64,000 bases of DNA from Panax quinquefolius (lineage: Eukaryota; Streptophyta; Magnoliopsida; Apiales; Araliaceae). The position numbers were made by a program, and so were the translations under genes. The stretch is taken from positions 101,019,735 to 101,083,734 of the forward strand of contig CM035153.1 of NCBI GenBank assembly GCA_020205615.1. The letters are read 5' to 3'. A model generated the notes under the pieces. It was given only the letters and a program-made list of their open reading frames with translations. It had not been told where the DNA came from and did no database searches. The stretch's first letter is position 1. Each line of letters opens with the position of its first letter. This document shows positions 44,890-57,795 of this stretch, in pieces.

Positions 44890-47800
44890 CTTTGAGCCTT
44901 AATCTTTGTTGCTAAAATGGCCATAAATCTCGCATCCGAGCTCTGATTTTGATGATTCAAGATGTTTCAAAAATATAAGAAGTAGATCTACAGTGAAATC
45001 CAAGTTTCAAGCCAAGAAAATACATCCAATGTAGTATTAAAAGCCCTGCAATCTTTCCTTCTTGTATTTGCTTGCATATTTTAGTCCAAAAGATGTCTGA
45101 ATTACTTTTCCTCATGCCAATGTCGTGTCATAGCCTACAAAATAACATAAAATATATGAAATGCACACATAACACTTAAAAACCAACCAAAAGATTAATC
45201 TCAAATGCACTCGATTCTTGGGTATAAAACCCACTAATCAAATACCTCCAAACTTAAACCTTTGCTTGTCCTCAAGCAAAACAAAATTAAGATAACATAC
45301 TAAACACCAATGGAAGCATAAATTAAGTAATCAACCCCTGCAATTAGATACACATATACCTTAGCGATAACCCATGACTTGCAAACACTAACATATCATA
45401 TATATTCAAAACCATGTACACCATCACCCTAATAACACATCCTTGGTCAATTTCCCTCTCTGTGTGTGTGCCTAACATCATATCAGTAGCTACAAATTCA
45501 TCTATGGGATCAAACTCACGCACTCATCCTTTCCACCACTTATTAACCAAACTTATCATTCACATAAATGCATGAGAAATCACTTTATTCATAGTGGGTG
45601 CATTTTGATGCTCCATCCCACCAATTATTTATTTTGCCTGACTCGTGTAATGTCCACTCCTTTAGGCTTTTCAATGTTACCTTAACGAGCTTTCAACCAA
45701 CGACTCCCAAACCATCAGGCTTTAGGGCGCTAGGTGTAGAGACATCCCCTTGGGCGTACTTACTCAAGTAACAAAGGCCACAAAGCAGAACTAAGTCAGT
45801 TTTTATTTCCACATACCATCACTATGGTACTTTTTTTTTCATTTTCCCTTTTTTTTCCTTTTTTTCTTTTTTCACTTTTTTTTATGATTTCCCCCAAACT
45901 TATGTAAATGCCAATGCTTCATCAACAACTTAGTGTCCAAGTGAATGTTCATGATTTTTTTGCACATAAATTTCCTAATTGCTATTGATATTCAATTAGT
46001 GTGTGTGAAATCAAAAAACAACCAATGGTAAATTATGAAAGTGACTATGTCAACAATTAATCAACACATGATATCTAGTTTAATGCATGCAATAGGGTAA
46101 TGCAATCAATATCTAAGTTACCAAGGCCCTGAATGCTCAATCTTAATGAAAAGTGTTATATGCATGTTCCTATTAACATAATTCCTAAATGAATGCATTT
46201 TTTATGATTTATATGTGTATGAATGAATGATACTAATCAAACAAATGAATAAATGACACCAATGAACAAAGCTTATTAACTTCTCAAAATAAATAAAAAA
46301 AACTAATAGAGATCAATAATATAATCAATAACTAACCAATCAAATCCCCCAAACTTAATTCAAGTAATGTCCTCATTACGTTAATAAAAATAAAAGTTAA
46401 GTGTGAGGAATTCCACGAAAATATAGCAATCTTCCTCCTTATCGCTAAGTTTAGAGAATAATCTAGGCACACTAGAATGAATCGGGCACCACACTTAGAT
46501 TAGACTTGACTAACTTTGTGAACACAATAGAAGCAAGTTAATTAAATCCTAATAAATGCAAATTTATTAACTACTAAAAATTAAAATTTAAACTTGGGTT
46601 GCCTCCCAACAAGCGCTTGTTTTAGAGTCATTAGTCCGACTTTGTCTGGTTAATGCTATCCAATTCCTCTACAAAAGTTGAAGAATTCTCCATCCATTAG
46701 AAGAAATGTAGCATCTGGGAGCTTCCCCAGAGTGATAGGCCCGAAATCAACCCCACCCAGCTTGCTTTTTGTAGATAGGATCCCATTTATGAACATCCAA
46801 CAACTAGGTGTTTTCTCCATTATGATTGTGATTTGAATGGGGTATTGAGGCTCATCAATCATAATAGTCTCTTCCTATACCATCTCCTTTTCATCACACC
46901 ATGTCTTTAAAATTGCATTATCACTCGTGTTATAAATAGTCTTGCAAAGCGACAACATTACTACCAAGTGGGCATGGTCTTACAAATCTAATTGGATCCT
47001 TGGTCTTTTGTGAGAGAAGGTGCTTGGGGACTAAAAACATCGGCTCATCTTCGTTTGGTGCCCACAATTAGTTTTTCACCGAGCCTTGTTTTCATTATCC
47101 CCACTTGTCTCTTCTTTATCATCATTTAGTGGCTCATCCAGGTTGTAGATTTGGTTCTAGCACCTCATCAATTTTGGAATCCATGTCATTACACCAATTA
47201 TTTTGAGGCCGGTTGTTCAAGGCTTTGAACATTTGATCTATCGATTACGAAGATTTTGAATTACCATCTCTTTATTTTGAATTCCATCTCTTGATTAATT
47301 CTCATATCCTCATTTAATGCTACAAACTTGGACAACAATTCCTCTAATCTTGAATTAGCTATTTCAGTTTGGAATCCATGTATTGAGGACCATGGGTTGA
47401 AGTTGTGATGAGTTGTTCCATCCAGTTCTCGAAAATTATGGGCTCGATATTTCTTGACTCATCATTCTCTCCTCTTGGTTTGCTATGAGCTTGACATGAA
47501 TTCCTCCAAGTTTGACTTTTCTTCTTATGGCAATTGAGGTGGACATGAAAATTTCGGGTGTGTATGTTGGATTTGGAGCGTAGTATTGGTCTTTATAATT
47601 GTAGCTCCATGAAGAATCTGGGTGATACCCCCAACCTTGATGATAATTGGCATACACATACTCGTTGAGGTAGTTATCACCGTACTGTACCGGCCCAAGA
47701 TTGATGGTGCATTAATTACGCGGGTGATTGCCACCACAATAATTGTAAGTAGCTGCTATCTTTCGAATACGTTGGGCTGCAACAATGTCCAACCTCCTTG

Positions 47801-47890
47801 AAAGTGTCTCAAGCCGTGCTAATAATGCAGAAATTCCATTGAGTTCATCAATCCATGTGTCTCTTGGCTGAGTCATATTCAAGTATGACC
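44886..47890 (-). repeat. Athila-2 internal tandem unit 2 (3005 bp)
   Basis: It has the same layout as unit 1, but its leftmost 355 bp (44886-45240) are a truncated U3 joined directly to the gag end of unit 1, at a junction with two or three bases of shared sequence. It carries many more small indels than the other units. Confidence 0.92.
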
Positions 47891-47894
47891 ACAA
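46640..47894 (-). pseudogene. Athila-2 gag remnant, unit 2
   Basis: This is the same protein as in unit 1, broken into short frames: 47894-47712 (NMTQPRDTWIDELNGI to CGGNHPRN), 47657-47436 (NYHQGWGYHPDSSW) and 46862-46656 (PSCWMFINGILSTKSKLGG to FFNFCRGIG). Most frame changes coincide with CTG, CAG or CCG sites. Confidence 0.7.
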
Positions 47895-50879
47895 CTTTGA
47901 GCCTTAATCTTTGTTGCTAAAATGGCCATAACTCTCGCATCCGAGCTCTGATTTTGATGATTCAAGATGTTTCAAAAATATAAGAAGTAGATCTACAGTG
48001 AAATCCAAGTTTCAAGCCAAGAAAATACATCTAATGTAGTATTAAAAGCCCTGCAATCTTTCCTTCTTGTATTTGCTTGCATATTTTAGTCCAAAAGATG
48101 TCTGAATTACTTTTCCTCATGCCAATGTCGTGTCATAGCCTACAAAATAACATAAAATATATGAAATGCACACATAACACTTAAAAACCAACCAAAAGAT
48201 TAATCTCAAATGCACTCGATTCTTGGGTATAAAACCCACTAATCAAATACCTCCAAACTTAAACCTTTGCTTGTCCTCAAGCAAAACAAAACTAAGATAA
48301 CATACTAAACACCAATGGAAGCATAAATTAAGTAATCAACCCTGCAATTAGATACACATATACCTTAGCGATAACCCCATGACTTGCAAACACTAACATA
48401 TCATATATATTCAAAACCATGTACACCATCACCCTAATAACACATCCTTGGTCAATTTCCCTCTCTGTGTGTGTGCCTAACATCATATCAGTAGCTACAA
48501 ATTCATCTATGGGATCAAACTCACGCACTCATCCTTTCCACCACTTATTAACCAAACTTATCATTCACATAAATGCATGAGAAATCACTTTATTCATAGT
48601 GGGTGCATTTTGATGCTCCATCCCACCAATTATTTATTTTGCACTCGACGTGTAATGTCCACTCCTTTAGGCTTTTCAATGTTACCTTAACGAGCTTTCA
48701 ACCAACGACTCCCAAACCATCAGGCTTTAGGGCGCTAGGTGTAGAGACATCCCCTTGGGCGTACTTACTCAAGTAACAAAGGCCACAAAGCAGAACTAAG
48801 TCAGTTTTTATTTCCACATACCATCACTATGGTACTTTTTTTTTCATTTTCCTTTTTTTTTTTTTTCTTTTTTCACTTTTTTTTATGATTTCCCCCAAAC
48901 TTATGTAAATGCCAATGCTTCATCAACAACTTAGTGTCCAAGTGAATGTTCATGATTTGCTGCACATAAATTTCCTAATTGCTATTGATATTCAATTAGT
49001 GTGTGTGAAATCAAAAAACAACCAATGGTATATTATGAAAGTGACTATGTCAACAATTAATCAACACATGATATCTAGTTTAATGCATGCAATAGGGTAA
49101 TGCAATCAATATCTAAGTTACCAAGGCCTGAATGCTCAATCTTAATGAAAAGTGTTATATGCATGTTCCTATTAACATAATTCCTAAATGAATGCATTTT
49201 TTATGATTATATATGTATGAATGAATGATACTAATCAAGCAAATGAATAAATGACACCAATGAACAAAGCTTATTAACTTCTCAAAAATAAATAAAAAAC
49301 TAATAGAGATCAATAATATAATCAATAACTAACCAATCAAATCCCCCCCAAACTTAATTCAAGTAATGTCCTCATTACGTTAATAAAAATAAAAGTTAAG
49401 TGTGAGGAATTCCCTGAAAATATAGCAATCTTCCTCCTTATCTGCTAAGTTTAGAGAATAATCTAGGCACACTAGAATGAATCGGGCACCACACTTAGAT
49501 TAGACTTGACTAACCTGTGAACACAATAGAAGCAAGTTAATTAAATCCTAATAAATGCAAATTTATTAACTACTAAAAATTAAAATTTAAACTTGGGTTG
49601 CCTCCCAATAAGCGCTTGTTTTAGAGTCATTAGTCCGACTTTGTCTGGTTAATGCTATCCAATTCCTCTACAAAAGTTGAAGAATTCTCCATCCATTAGA
49701 AGAAATGTAGCATCTGGGAGCTTCCCCAGAGTGATAGGCCCGAAATCAACCCCACCCAGCTTGCTTTTTGTAGATAGGATCCCATTTATGAACATCCAAC
49801 AACTAGGTGTTTTCTCCATTATGATTGTGATTTGAATGGGGTATTGAGGCTCATCAATCATAATAGTCTCTTCCTTTACCATCTCCTTTTCATCACACCA
49901 TGTCTTTAAAATTGCATTATCACTCATGTTATAAATAGTCTTGCCGACAACATTACTACCAAGTGGGCATGGTCTTACAAATCTAATTGGATCCTTGGTC
50001 TTTGACAGAGAAGGTGCTTGGGGGACTAAAAACATCGGCTCATCTTCGTTGGTGCCCACAATTAGTTTTTCACCGACCTTGTTTTCATTATCCCCACTTG
50101 TCTCTTCTTTATCATCATTTAGTGGCTCATCCAGTTGTAGATTTGGTTCTAGCACCTCATCAATTTTGGAATCCATGTCATTACACCAATTATTTTGAGG
50201 CCAGTTGTTCAAGGCTTTGAACATTTGATCTATCCGATTCTGAAGATTTTGAATTACCATCTCTTTATTTTGAATTCCCATCTCTTGATTAATTCTCATA
50301 TCCTCATTTAATGCTACAAACTTGGACAACAATTCCTCTAATCTTGAATTAGCTATTTCAGTTTCGGAATCCATGTATTGAGGACCATGGGTTGAAGTTG
50401 TGATGAGTTGTTCCATCTGGTTCTGAAAATTATGGCTCGATATTTCTTGACTCATCATTCTCTCCTCTTGGTTTGCTATGAGCTTCGACATGAATTCCTC
50501 CAAGTTTGACTTTTCTTCTTATGGCAATCGAGGTGGACATGAAAATTCTGGTGTGTATGTTGGATTTGGAACGTAGTATTGGTCTTTATAATTGTAGCTC
50601 CATGAAGAATCTGGGTGATACCCCAACCTTGATGATAATTGGCATACATACTCGTTGAGGTAGTTATCACCGTCATTGTCTCTACCAAGATTGATGGTGC
50701 ATTAATTACGCGGTGATTGCCACCACAATTGTGTAAGTAGTCTGCTATCTTTCGAATACGTTATCGCAACAATGTCCAACCTCCTTGAAAGTGTCTCAAG
50801 CAGTGCTAATAATGCAGAGAAATTCCATTGAGTTCATCAATCCATGTGTCTCTTGGGTGAGTCATATTCAAGTATGACC
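47891..50879 (-). repeat. Athila-2 internal tandem unit 3 (2989 bp)
   Basis: It has the same layout, with its truncated U3 at about 47891-48245 and the polypurine tract at 48246-48260. It shares some single-base variants with unit 2 (GTGCCCACAATT) rather than with units 1 and 4 (GTGCTCACAATT). Confidence 0.92.
49655..50870 (-). pseudogene. Athila-2 gag remnant, unit 3 (best-preserved copy)
   Basis: The 282-codon frame 50503-49655 is open from EEFMSKLIANQEERM through the coiled coil (LEELLSKFVALNEDM, GIQNKEMVIQNLQNR), the acidic segment and the unplaced C-terminal region to FFNFCRGIG and a stop. It is the best guide to this short gag-derived product. The N-terminal part (50870-50510) is frameshifted. 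If expressed from the LTR it could act as a partial nucleocapsid, but no evidence for that is visible. Confidence 0.75.
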
Positions 50880-53876
50880 ACAACTTTGAGCCTTAATCTT
50901 TGTTGCTAAAATGGCCATAACTCTCGCATCCAGAGCTCGATTTTGATGATTCAAGATGTTTCAAAATATAAGAAGTAGATCTACAAAGTGAAATCCAAGT
51001 TTCAAGCCAAGAAAATACATCCAATGTAGTATTAAAAGCCGCAATCTTTCCTTCTTGTATTTGCTTGCATATTTTAGTCCAAAAGATGTGCGAATTACTT
51101 TTCCTCATGCCCGTATGTGTCATAGCCTACAAAATAACATAAAATATATGAAATGCACACATAACACTTAAAACCAACCAAAAGATTAATCTCAAATGCA
51201 CTCGATTCTTGGGTATAAAACCCACTAATCAAATACCTCCAAACTTAAACCTTTGCTTGTCCTCAAGCAAAACAAAATTAAGATAACATACTAAACACCA
51301 ATGGAAGCATAAATTAAGTAATCAACCCTGCAATTAGATACACATATACCTTAGCGATAACCCCATGACTTGCAAACACTAACATATCATATATATTCAA
51401 AACCATGTACACCATCACCCTAATAACACATCCTTGGTCAATTTCCCTCTCTGTGTGTGTGCCTAACATCATATCAGTAGCTACAAATTCATCTATGGGA
51501 TCAAACTCACGCACTCATCCTTTCCACCACTTATTAACCAAACTTATCATTCACATAAATGCATGAGAAATCACTTTATTCATAGTGGGTGCATTTTGAT
51601 GCTCCATCCCACCAATTATTTATTTTGCCTGACTCGTGTAATGTCCACTCCTTTAGGCTTTTCAATGTTACCTTAACGAGCTTTCAACCAACGACTCCCA
51701 AACCATCAGGCTTTAGGGCGCTAGGTGTAGAGACATCCCCTTGGGCGTACTTACTCAAGTAACAAAGGCCACAAAGCAGAACTAAGTCAGTTTTTATTTC
51801 CACATACCATCACTATGGTACTTTTTTTTTCATTTTCCCTTTTTTTTTATTTTTTTATTTTTTCACTTTTTTTTATGATTTCCCCCAAACTTATGTAAAT
51901 GCCAATGCTTCATCAACAACTTAGTGTCCAAGTGAATGTTCATGATTTGCTGCACATAAATTTCCTAATTGCTATTGATATTCAGGTTAGTGTGTGTGAA
52001 ATCAAAAACAACCAATGGTATATTATGAAAGTGACTATGTCAACAATTAATCAACACATGATATCTAGTTTAATGCATGCAATAGGGTAATGCAATCAAT
52101 ATCTAAGTTACCAAGGCTGAATGCTCAATCTTAATGAAAAGTGTTATATGCATGTTCCTATTAACATAATTCCTAAATGAATGCATTTTTTATGATTTAT
52201 ATGTGTATGAATGAATGATACTAATCAAACAGCTTAATAAATGACACCAATGAACAAAGCTTATTAACTTCTCAAAATAAATAAAAAAAACTAATAGAGA
52301 TCAATAATATAAGCAATAACTAACCAATCAAATCCCCCCAAACTTAATTCAAGTAATGTCCTCATTACGTTAATAAAAATAAAAGTTAAGTGTGAGGAAT
52401 TCCCTGAAAATATAGCAATCTTCCTCCTTATCTGCTAAGTTTAGAGAATAATCTAGGCACACTAGAATGAATCGGGCACCACACTTAGATTAGACTTGAC
52501 TAACTGTGTGAACACAATAGAAGCAAGTTAATTAAATCCTAATAAATGCAAATTTATTAACTACTAAAAATTAAAATTTAAACTTGGGTTGCCTCCCAAC
52601 AAGCGCTTGTTTTAGAGTCATTAGTCCGACTTTGTCTGGTTAATGCTATCCAATTCCTCTACAAAAGTTGAAGAATTCTCCATCCATTAGAAGAAATGTA
52701 GCATCTGGGAGCTTCCCCAGAGTGATAGGCCCGAAATCAACCCCACCCAGCTTGCTTTTTGTAGATAGGATCCCATTTATGAACATCCAACAACTAGGTG
52801 TTTTCTCCATTATGATTGTGATTTGAATGGGGTATTGAGGCTCATCAATCATAATAGTCTCTTCCTTTACCATCTCCTTTTCATCACACCATGTCTTTAA
52901 AATTGCATTATCACTCATGTTATAAATAGTCTTGCCGACAACATTACTACCAAGTGGGCATGGTCTTACAAATCTAATTGGATCCTTGGTCTTTGTGGAG
53001 AGAAGGTGCTTGGGGGACTAAAAACATCGGCTCATCTTCGTTGGTGCTCACAATTAGTTTTTCACCGACCTTGTTTTCATTATCCCCACTTGTCTCTTCT
53101 TTATCATCATTTAGTGGCTCATCCAGTTGTAGATTTGGTTCTAGCACCTCATCAATTTTGGAATCCATGTCATTACACCAATTATTTTGAGGCCAGTTGT
53201 TCAAGGCTTTGAACATTTGATCTATCTGATTCTGAAGATTTTGAATTACCATCTCTTTATTTTGAATTCCCATCTCTTGATTAATTCTCATATCCTCATT
53301 TAATGCTACAAACTTGGACAACAATTCCTCTAATCTTGAATTAGCTATTTCAGTTTCGGAATCCATGTATTAAGGACCATGGGTTGAAGTTGTGATGAGT
53401 TGTTCCATCTAGTTCTGAAAATTATGGCTCGATATTTCTTGACTCATCATTCTCTCCTCTTGGTTTGCTATGAGCTTCGACATGAATTCCTCCAAGTTTG
53501 ACTTTTCTTCTTATGGCAATTGAGGTGGACATGAAAATTCTGGTGTGTATGTTGGATTTGGAACGTAGTATTGGTCTTTATAATTGTAGCTCCATGAAGA
53601 ATCTGGGTGATACCCCCAACCTTGATGATAATTGGCATACACATACTCGTTGAGGTAGTTATCACCGTACTGTACCGGCCCAAGATTGATGGTGCATTAA
53701 TTATGCGGGTGATTGCCACCACAATAATTGTAAGTAGCTGCTATCTTTCGAATACGTTGGGCTGCAACAATGTCCAACCTCCTTGAAAGTGTCTCAAACC
53801 GTGCTAATAATGCAGAAATTCCATTGAGTTCATCAATCCATGTGTCTCTTGGCTGAGTCATATTCAAGTATGACCA
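50880..53876 (-). repeat. Athila-2 internal tandem unit 4 (2997 bp)
   Basis: This is the rightmost unit. Its gag end continues without a break into the true leader and PBS (53877-54041), so this is the copy joined to the 5' LTR side. Its truncated U3 (50880-51231) abuts unit 3. Confidence 0.92.
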
Positions 53877-53960
53877 TTGATAGTTGCATCCAACCATGGT
53901 ACCTGAAAACAGAGAAAAAAATAAGAAGAGATTGAAATAACAATAAAAAGAAAGAAACAA
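52640..53960 (-). pseudogene. Athila-2 gag remnant, unit 4
   Basis: It is the only copy with its own upstream leader. The frame 53960-53697 begins at an ATG with a hydrophobic stretch (FLSFYCYFNLFLFFSLF) that is probably translated leader, then MVGCNYQWSYLNMTQPRD and YNYCGGNHPHN. Later open stretches are 53366-52974 (coiled coil and acidic segment) and 52918-52646 (C-terminal unplaced region). Confidence 0.7.
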
Positions 53961-54023
53961 AAGTTGTTTAAAGTAAGACTAATTTGATTAAAGCTAATAT
54001 TGTCAAAAAATTATAAAACTAAT

Positions 54024-54041
54024 TCCCCGGTAATGGCACCA
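54024..54041 (-). other. Athila-2 primer-binding site (tRNA-Asp type)
   Basis: TGGTGCCATTACCGGGGA in sense, six bases from the 5' LTR end. It resembles the Athila-1 PBS with two or three changes. The internal units lack it. Confidence 0.85.
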
Positions 54042-54047
54042 AAAACT

Positions 54048-55786
54048 TGTTGGTGTGAATTCTAGATACACTCAACACGCAAGTATACATGGTCAACAAG
54101 TTATATAGTGTAAGTAAAGTATCGTTCCCACGAAGAATTATTAATACAAATTACTAAATACTAACTCTTAATCAAACTAAATTTATTTAAACTATCAATT
54201 TAAGATTATGAATTAAATTATTTAATTACACTAATTCTAATTACCACTAATTAAAAATCAGATTATGGAGATTTAAGATCACAACTTCACTTATTGTTCC
54301 ACTTAAATTAATACACTCCTTATCAATTATGCTCACTATTCTGAATTGTTAATCAAGAACACATAAGTAAATATGACCATGTCTCAATGCATTATACTTA
54401 AATCAACTTAAATCCACAGATGATAGAATTAAGAAGAACACCCTAATTAACTAATTTACTATATCTCTATGTGAATTACAATTAAAAAGGATTTTAAGCA
54501 CAAATTGTGATGTATATGTATATCTCTATCCTAGACATAAATTGTGTATTACAACGCCATGCAAAAAACACAACCACATGCTATTATGATCAGATCTAAA
54601 TCTATAATTCATCTCTTGAGTTCATATAGATTATCACGGTAATTGTTAGCTAGACAATTAAACAATTCATCATAAATCATAATAGACCATCCAAGAATAA
54701 TCATAATGATTAATAGAGAAATATACTAAAATAAACAATGCAATACGATCCGTTATAATCTTAAACAAAAGATTTAGTTCATGATTAATGAATTAAAACT
54801 AAGAATCCACAATTGAATAAACATTAAAAGACAAAAATAGAAGAAAAGAATAAGATAGAATCTTTTGTCTGCAGATTTGATGCTCCCTTCTTGCTCCTAC
54901 TTTGAATCTTCAATGGTGTCCAAGTTGCTTCAATATTCAAATCTTATACGAACAATGGTTTTGCTCCTAATCTTCTCTAATATAATCTAATGGAATCCTC
55001 CCTAATCCAAGTTATAATCAAGTATTTATAGTTCTAATGGAAATCCTAGCAAGTTAGGCAACTAACAATCCTATTCTAGCTCAAATTGGACAATATAACA
55101 CCCAAATCAGCTATCTCCCCTTCGACCTGCACGCCCAGCGCTGCTCCTAGGCCAATTTGGACTCGCCCCGCGCTACACTAGCAGAAATTATGATGTTCTA
55201 GTGTGTCCCGCATCGCTTCTGGTGCGCCTCGCGCTGCTCTATTTTCTACTGCATCATCGTTTGGTAAAACAATCATAACGTTTGATCCGTTAAGATTTAC
55301 GGGGCCTACCACCTATCAAATCAAGGATATCGACGAGATCTAAAACTTTCATTCTTTGAGAATTGACATATTCTGGCCAGAGAAAGGTCAAAATTGGGCT
55401 TAAAGTAGCAGCTATGTAAATTACAAGCAAGACAACTTTAAGCTTTAATCTTTGTTGCTAAAAAAACCATAACTCTCACATCCAAGCTCCGATTGGGACA
55501 ATTCAAGATGTTTCGAAAAGATAAGAAGTAGATTTACAATTAAATCCAAGTTTCAAGCCAAAAAAATACATCCAACTTAGTATTAAAAGCCCTGCAATCT
55601 TCCATTCTTGTATTTGCTTTCATATTTTAGTCTAAAAGATGTCCGAATTGCTTTTCCTCATGCCAATGTCGTGTCATAGCCTACAAAATAACATAAAATG
55701 TATGAAATGAACAAACAACATTTAAAAACAAACCAAAAGATTAAGCTTAAATGCACTCGATTCTTAGGTATAAAACCCAATCATCA
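54048..55786 (-). repeat. Athila-2 5' LTR (1739 bp)
   Basis: It is the partner of 40505-42238, with scattered substitutions and small indels (for example at 54505-54540 and 55130-55250). In sense it starts TGATGATTGGG at 55786 and ends ACCAACA at 54048. A TATAAATA box lies at 55023-55030 in sense. Confidence 0.92.
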
Positions 55787-57031
55787 AGTTCCAGCATGGT
55801 AAGCACACTTCTTGCTTGCATTGAAACCTTTTCCACTCGGGTTGGCTGGTGGAAGGAGATTAATGTTTTTCTTCTGATTTGTTAGAAGTTTGAGAATGTT
55901 TTTGAGTGAATCCCCTAAGGGTGAACACTCTTGTATGTCTGAATTCTCCACTCTTTGGCAATTGAGGGTTTGAAGACTGTGCTTGAAAAGGGGAATAGTT
56001 TTTCCTCTGAATAGGGAAGTTTTTAATGCCCTTTTGTCCGTGCAGTATCAAGGAAACCTCCTATTCCTTCTTCATATGGGCCCTTCGGGGGTTGTTCCCA
56101 TAACTTCCAGATTAGATATGCTCAATTACGACTTTTAAAGCGGCAAGGTCTTGAATCTTTCCTGATTTCAATCCCATTTCAGCCATTTCTCTGTGCTTAA
56201 TCATTTCTTAGGATGGCTTTCCTATTCCATCCAGGACCCTCTCATAAAATGGACCTTCTTGAATATCTATGAAGGTCATCACCATTTCAGACTCGATCAT
56301 AGACGGAATAACTTGAGCAGCCAGACACCTCCATCTTTGGGTATATTCTCTAAATGACTTATTGACTTATTTCTTGACCTTGGTAATTTGATACTGGTCT
56401 AGAGCCATCTGAGTTTGAAAGTTGTATTGACTAAGGAAAGCATGAGCTAACTCCTCCCAGCTGTGAATTTTGGAGTTATCCAATCTGTTGTACCATGCTC
56501 TGGCTTCTCTAGTCAGATTTTTCTAAAATAGCTGCATTCTAAGCTTTTCATTATCGGCATAAGATTCGATCTCTCCAACAAACATCTTTAAGTGGGTATA
56601 AGGATCTCCCAATCCATCATAATTCTCAAAATTGGGAGTCTTGAATTTCTCCGAATAATGAACCCTGGGGAAGATGCAAAGGTTTGAATATGAAACACTC
56701 CCGTGTGTTTTAATCCCTTTGATTGACCGAATGGTATCTTCCATTTGTAGAACCTTCTTCCAAATATCACCAGTGACTTGATTTTCTTTAAGATGGGTGA
56801 TTTCAGGGGTTTTGTTGGTCTTATCAGACTAAGACTCAGTGATGGAACTTCTTTGTCTGGACCCTGGATTCTTCCATGTGCAGAGGTTTCTTTGTGGATG
56901 GGTATTTGTGGACCCTGAGTTGACTTGTGTAATTCTTTGAGCAGAATAACCAACTCTGTTATTTGATCGCTTAATCCTTCAAACTCCTCGCGAGAGACAT
57001 GAGAAGAATTAGGCTGGCCAGATGTAGCCAT
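55787..57031 (-). pseudogene. Tat backbone gag, N-terminal part
   Basis: Gag starts at the ATG at 57031 (MATSGQPNSSHVSREEFEGL). After a frameshift near 56745 the Retrotrans_gag core reads FKTPNFENYDGLGDPYTHLK, SYADNEKLRMQLF, EARAWYNRL, SWEELAHAFLSQYNFQ and KSFREYTQRWRCLAAQV, a sequence of blocks typical of Tat. Stops lie after QLF (near 56523), VKK, GKPS and KKE. The end KKCAYHAG runs into Athila-2 and continues at 40504. This is the first coding domain after the leader. Confidence 0.85.
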
Positions 57032-57777
57032 GTTTGGCTGTAGGCTTAGTGCCTTTTTGGACTTTAAACGGGTAACGAGACCAATTGTTTCCCTATAAAA
57101 AGACTTACATGGTTTAGTCTCGAGAAACGTGGCAATGTTGCATGCTATGTAATGTGTCCGTTTTTTAGGAGTGTTATCCTGTAAAACGGAAGTCAGCTGT
57201 TTTAATGACAGGATAGCATGACAGGCTTTAATATGCATGTTCACATATTATATTATATTTTCCATTACATTGAGATTGACATGGAAATGAAATTAAAAGT
57301 AATTAAAATTAAAAGTAATTGAAATGGGAAGGTATGAAGACACTTCCCTCCGCGTTTAGTTTATCAGAAGCTAACTTATCATAGGCTACTCTCACAAATT
57401 TTTGGCATGAAGGTTCCCAGATCATCATAATTTACTCGATGGGAAGTTAATTCGATCTTTCAACTGGAGCGTATCTAGGTTGTGCCTTTCCTGAGCCTCG
57501 TAGAATTAGTCTCCCAATGAGTCCAGTAATCAAACATGGACAGGATAACCTCCTGGTGGAGGGACCACACAATATACATTCACATACATCACGTCTCACC
57601 GTATAGAAATGATGACATGTGCAAAGCACTAATATCACAGGCAGATATGGTGCGAAGCACTAAGTGCAGTAAGTAAAGTATTAGTACACATTCATTCAAA
57701 TGTAAATACGACATCCACACACAATTAGATAAAAGTTTTGAAATGCTTTGAATAACGGCTTAAGCCCTCTTACTGGT
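57032..57777 (-). other. Tat backbone 5' leader
   Basis: The leader lies between the PBS and the gag start and contains no convincing open frame. A partly repeated tract (AATTAAAAGTAATT twice near 57290-57318) is the only simple structure I noticed. Confidence 0.6.
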
Positions 57778-57795
57778 GTCCCCAGCAAAGTCGCA
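57778..57795 (-). other. Tat backbone primer-binding site (tRNA-Arg type)
   Basis: TGCGACTTTGCTGGGGAC in sense closely matches the tRNA-Arg-type site (TGGCGACTCTGCTGGGGAC) that is used by Tat/Ogre elements. It lies three bases from the LTR end, fixing this as the 5' LTR of the minus-strand backbone. Confidence 0.85.

Larger units (their letters stand above)
40505..55786 (-). mobile_element. Athila-2: non-autonomous Athila-type element with fourfold internal 3-kb amplification
   Basis: The element reads leftwards. The 5' LTR is 54048-55786, the Asp-type PBS 54024-54041 and the 3' LTR 40505-42238, preceded in sense by a polypurine tract. The target duplication is imperfect (AGCTC at 40500-40504, AGTTC at 55787-55791). 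Between the LTRs there is no protease, RT, RNase H or integrase, only a gag remnant fused to sequence just before the conserved Athila post-pol motif. A unit of about 3.0 kb holding this gag remnant, the 3' noncoding region, the polypurine tract and the first 355 bp of U3 is present four times head to tail (41884-53876). It would need proteins from another Athila to move. Confidence 0.93.
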
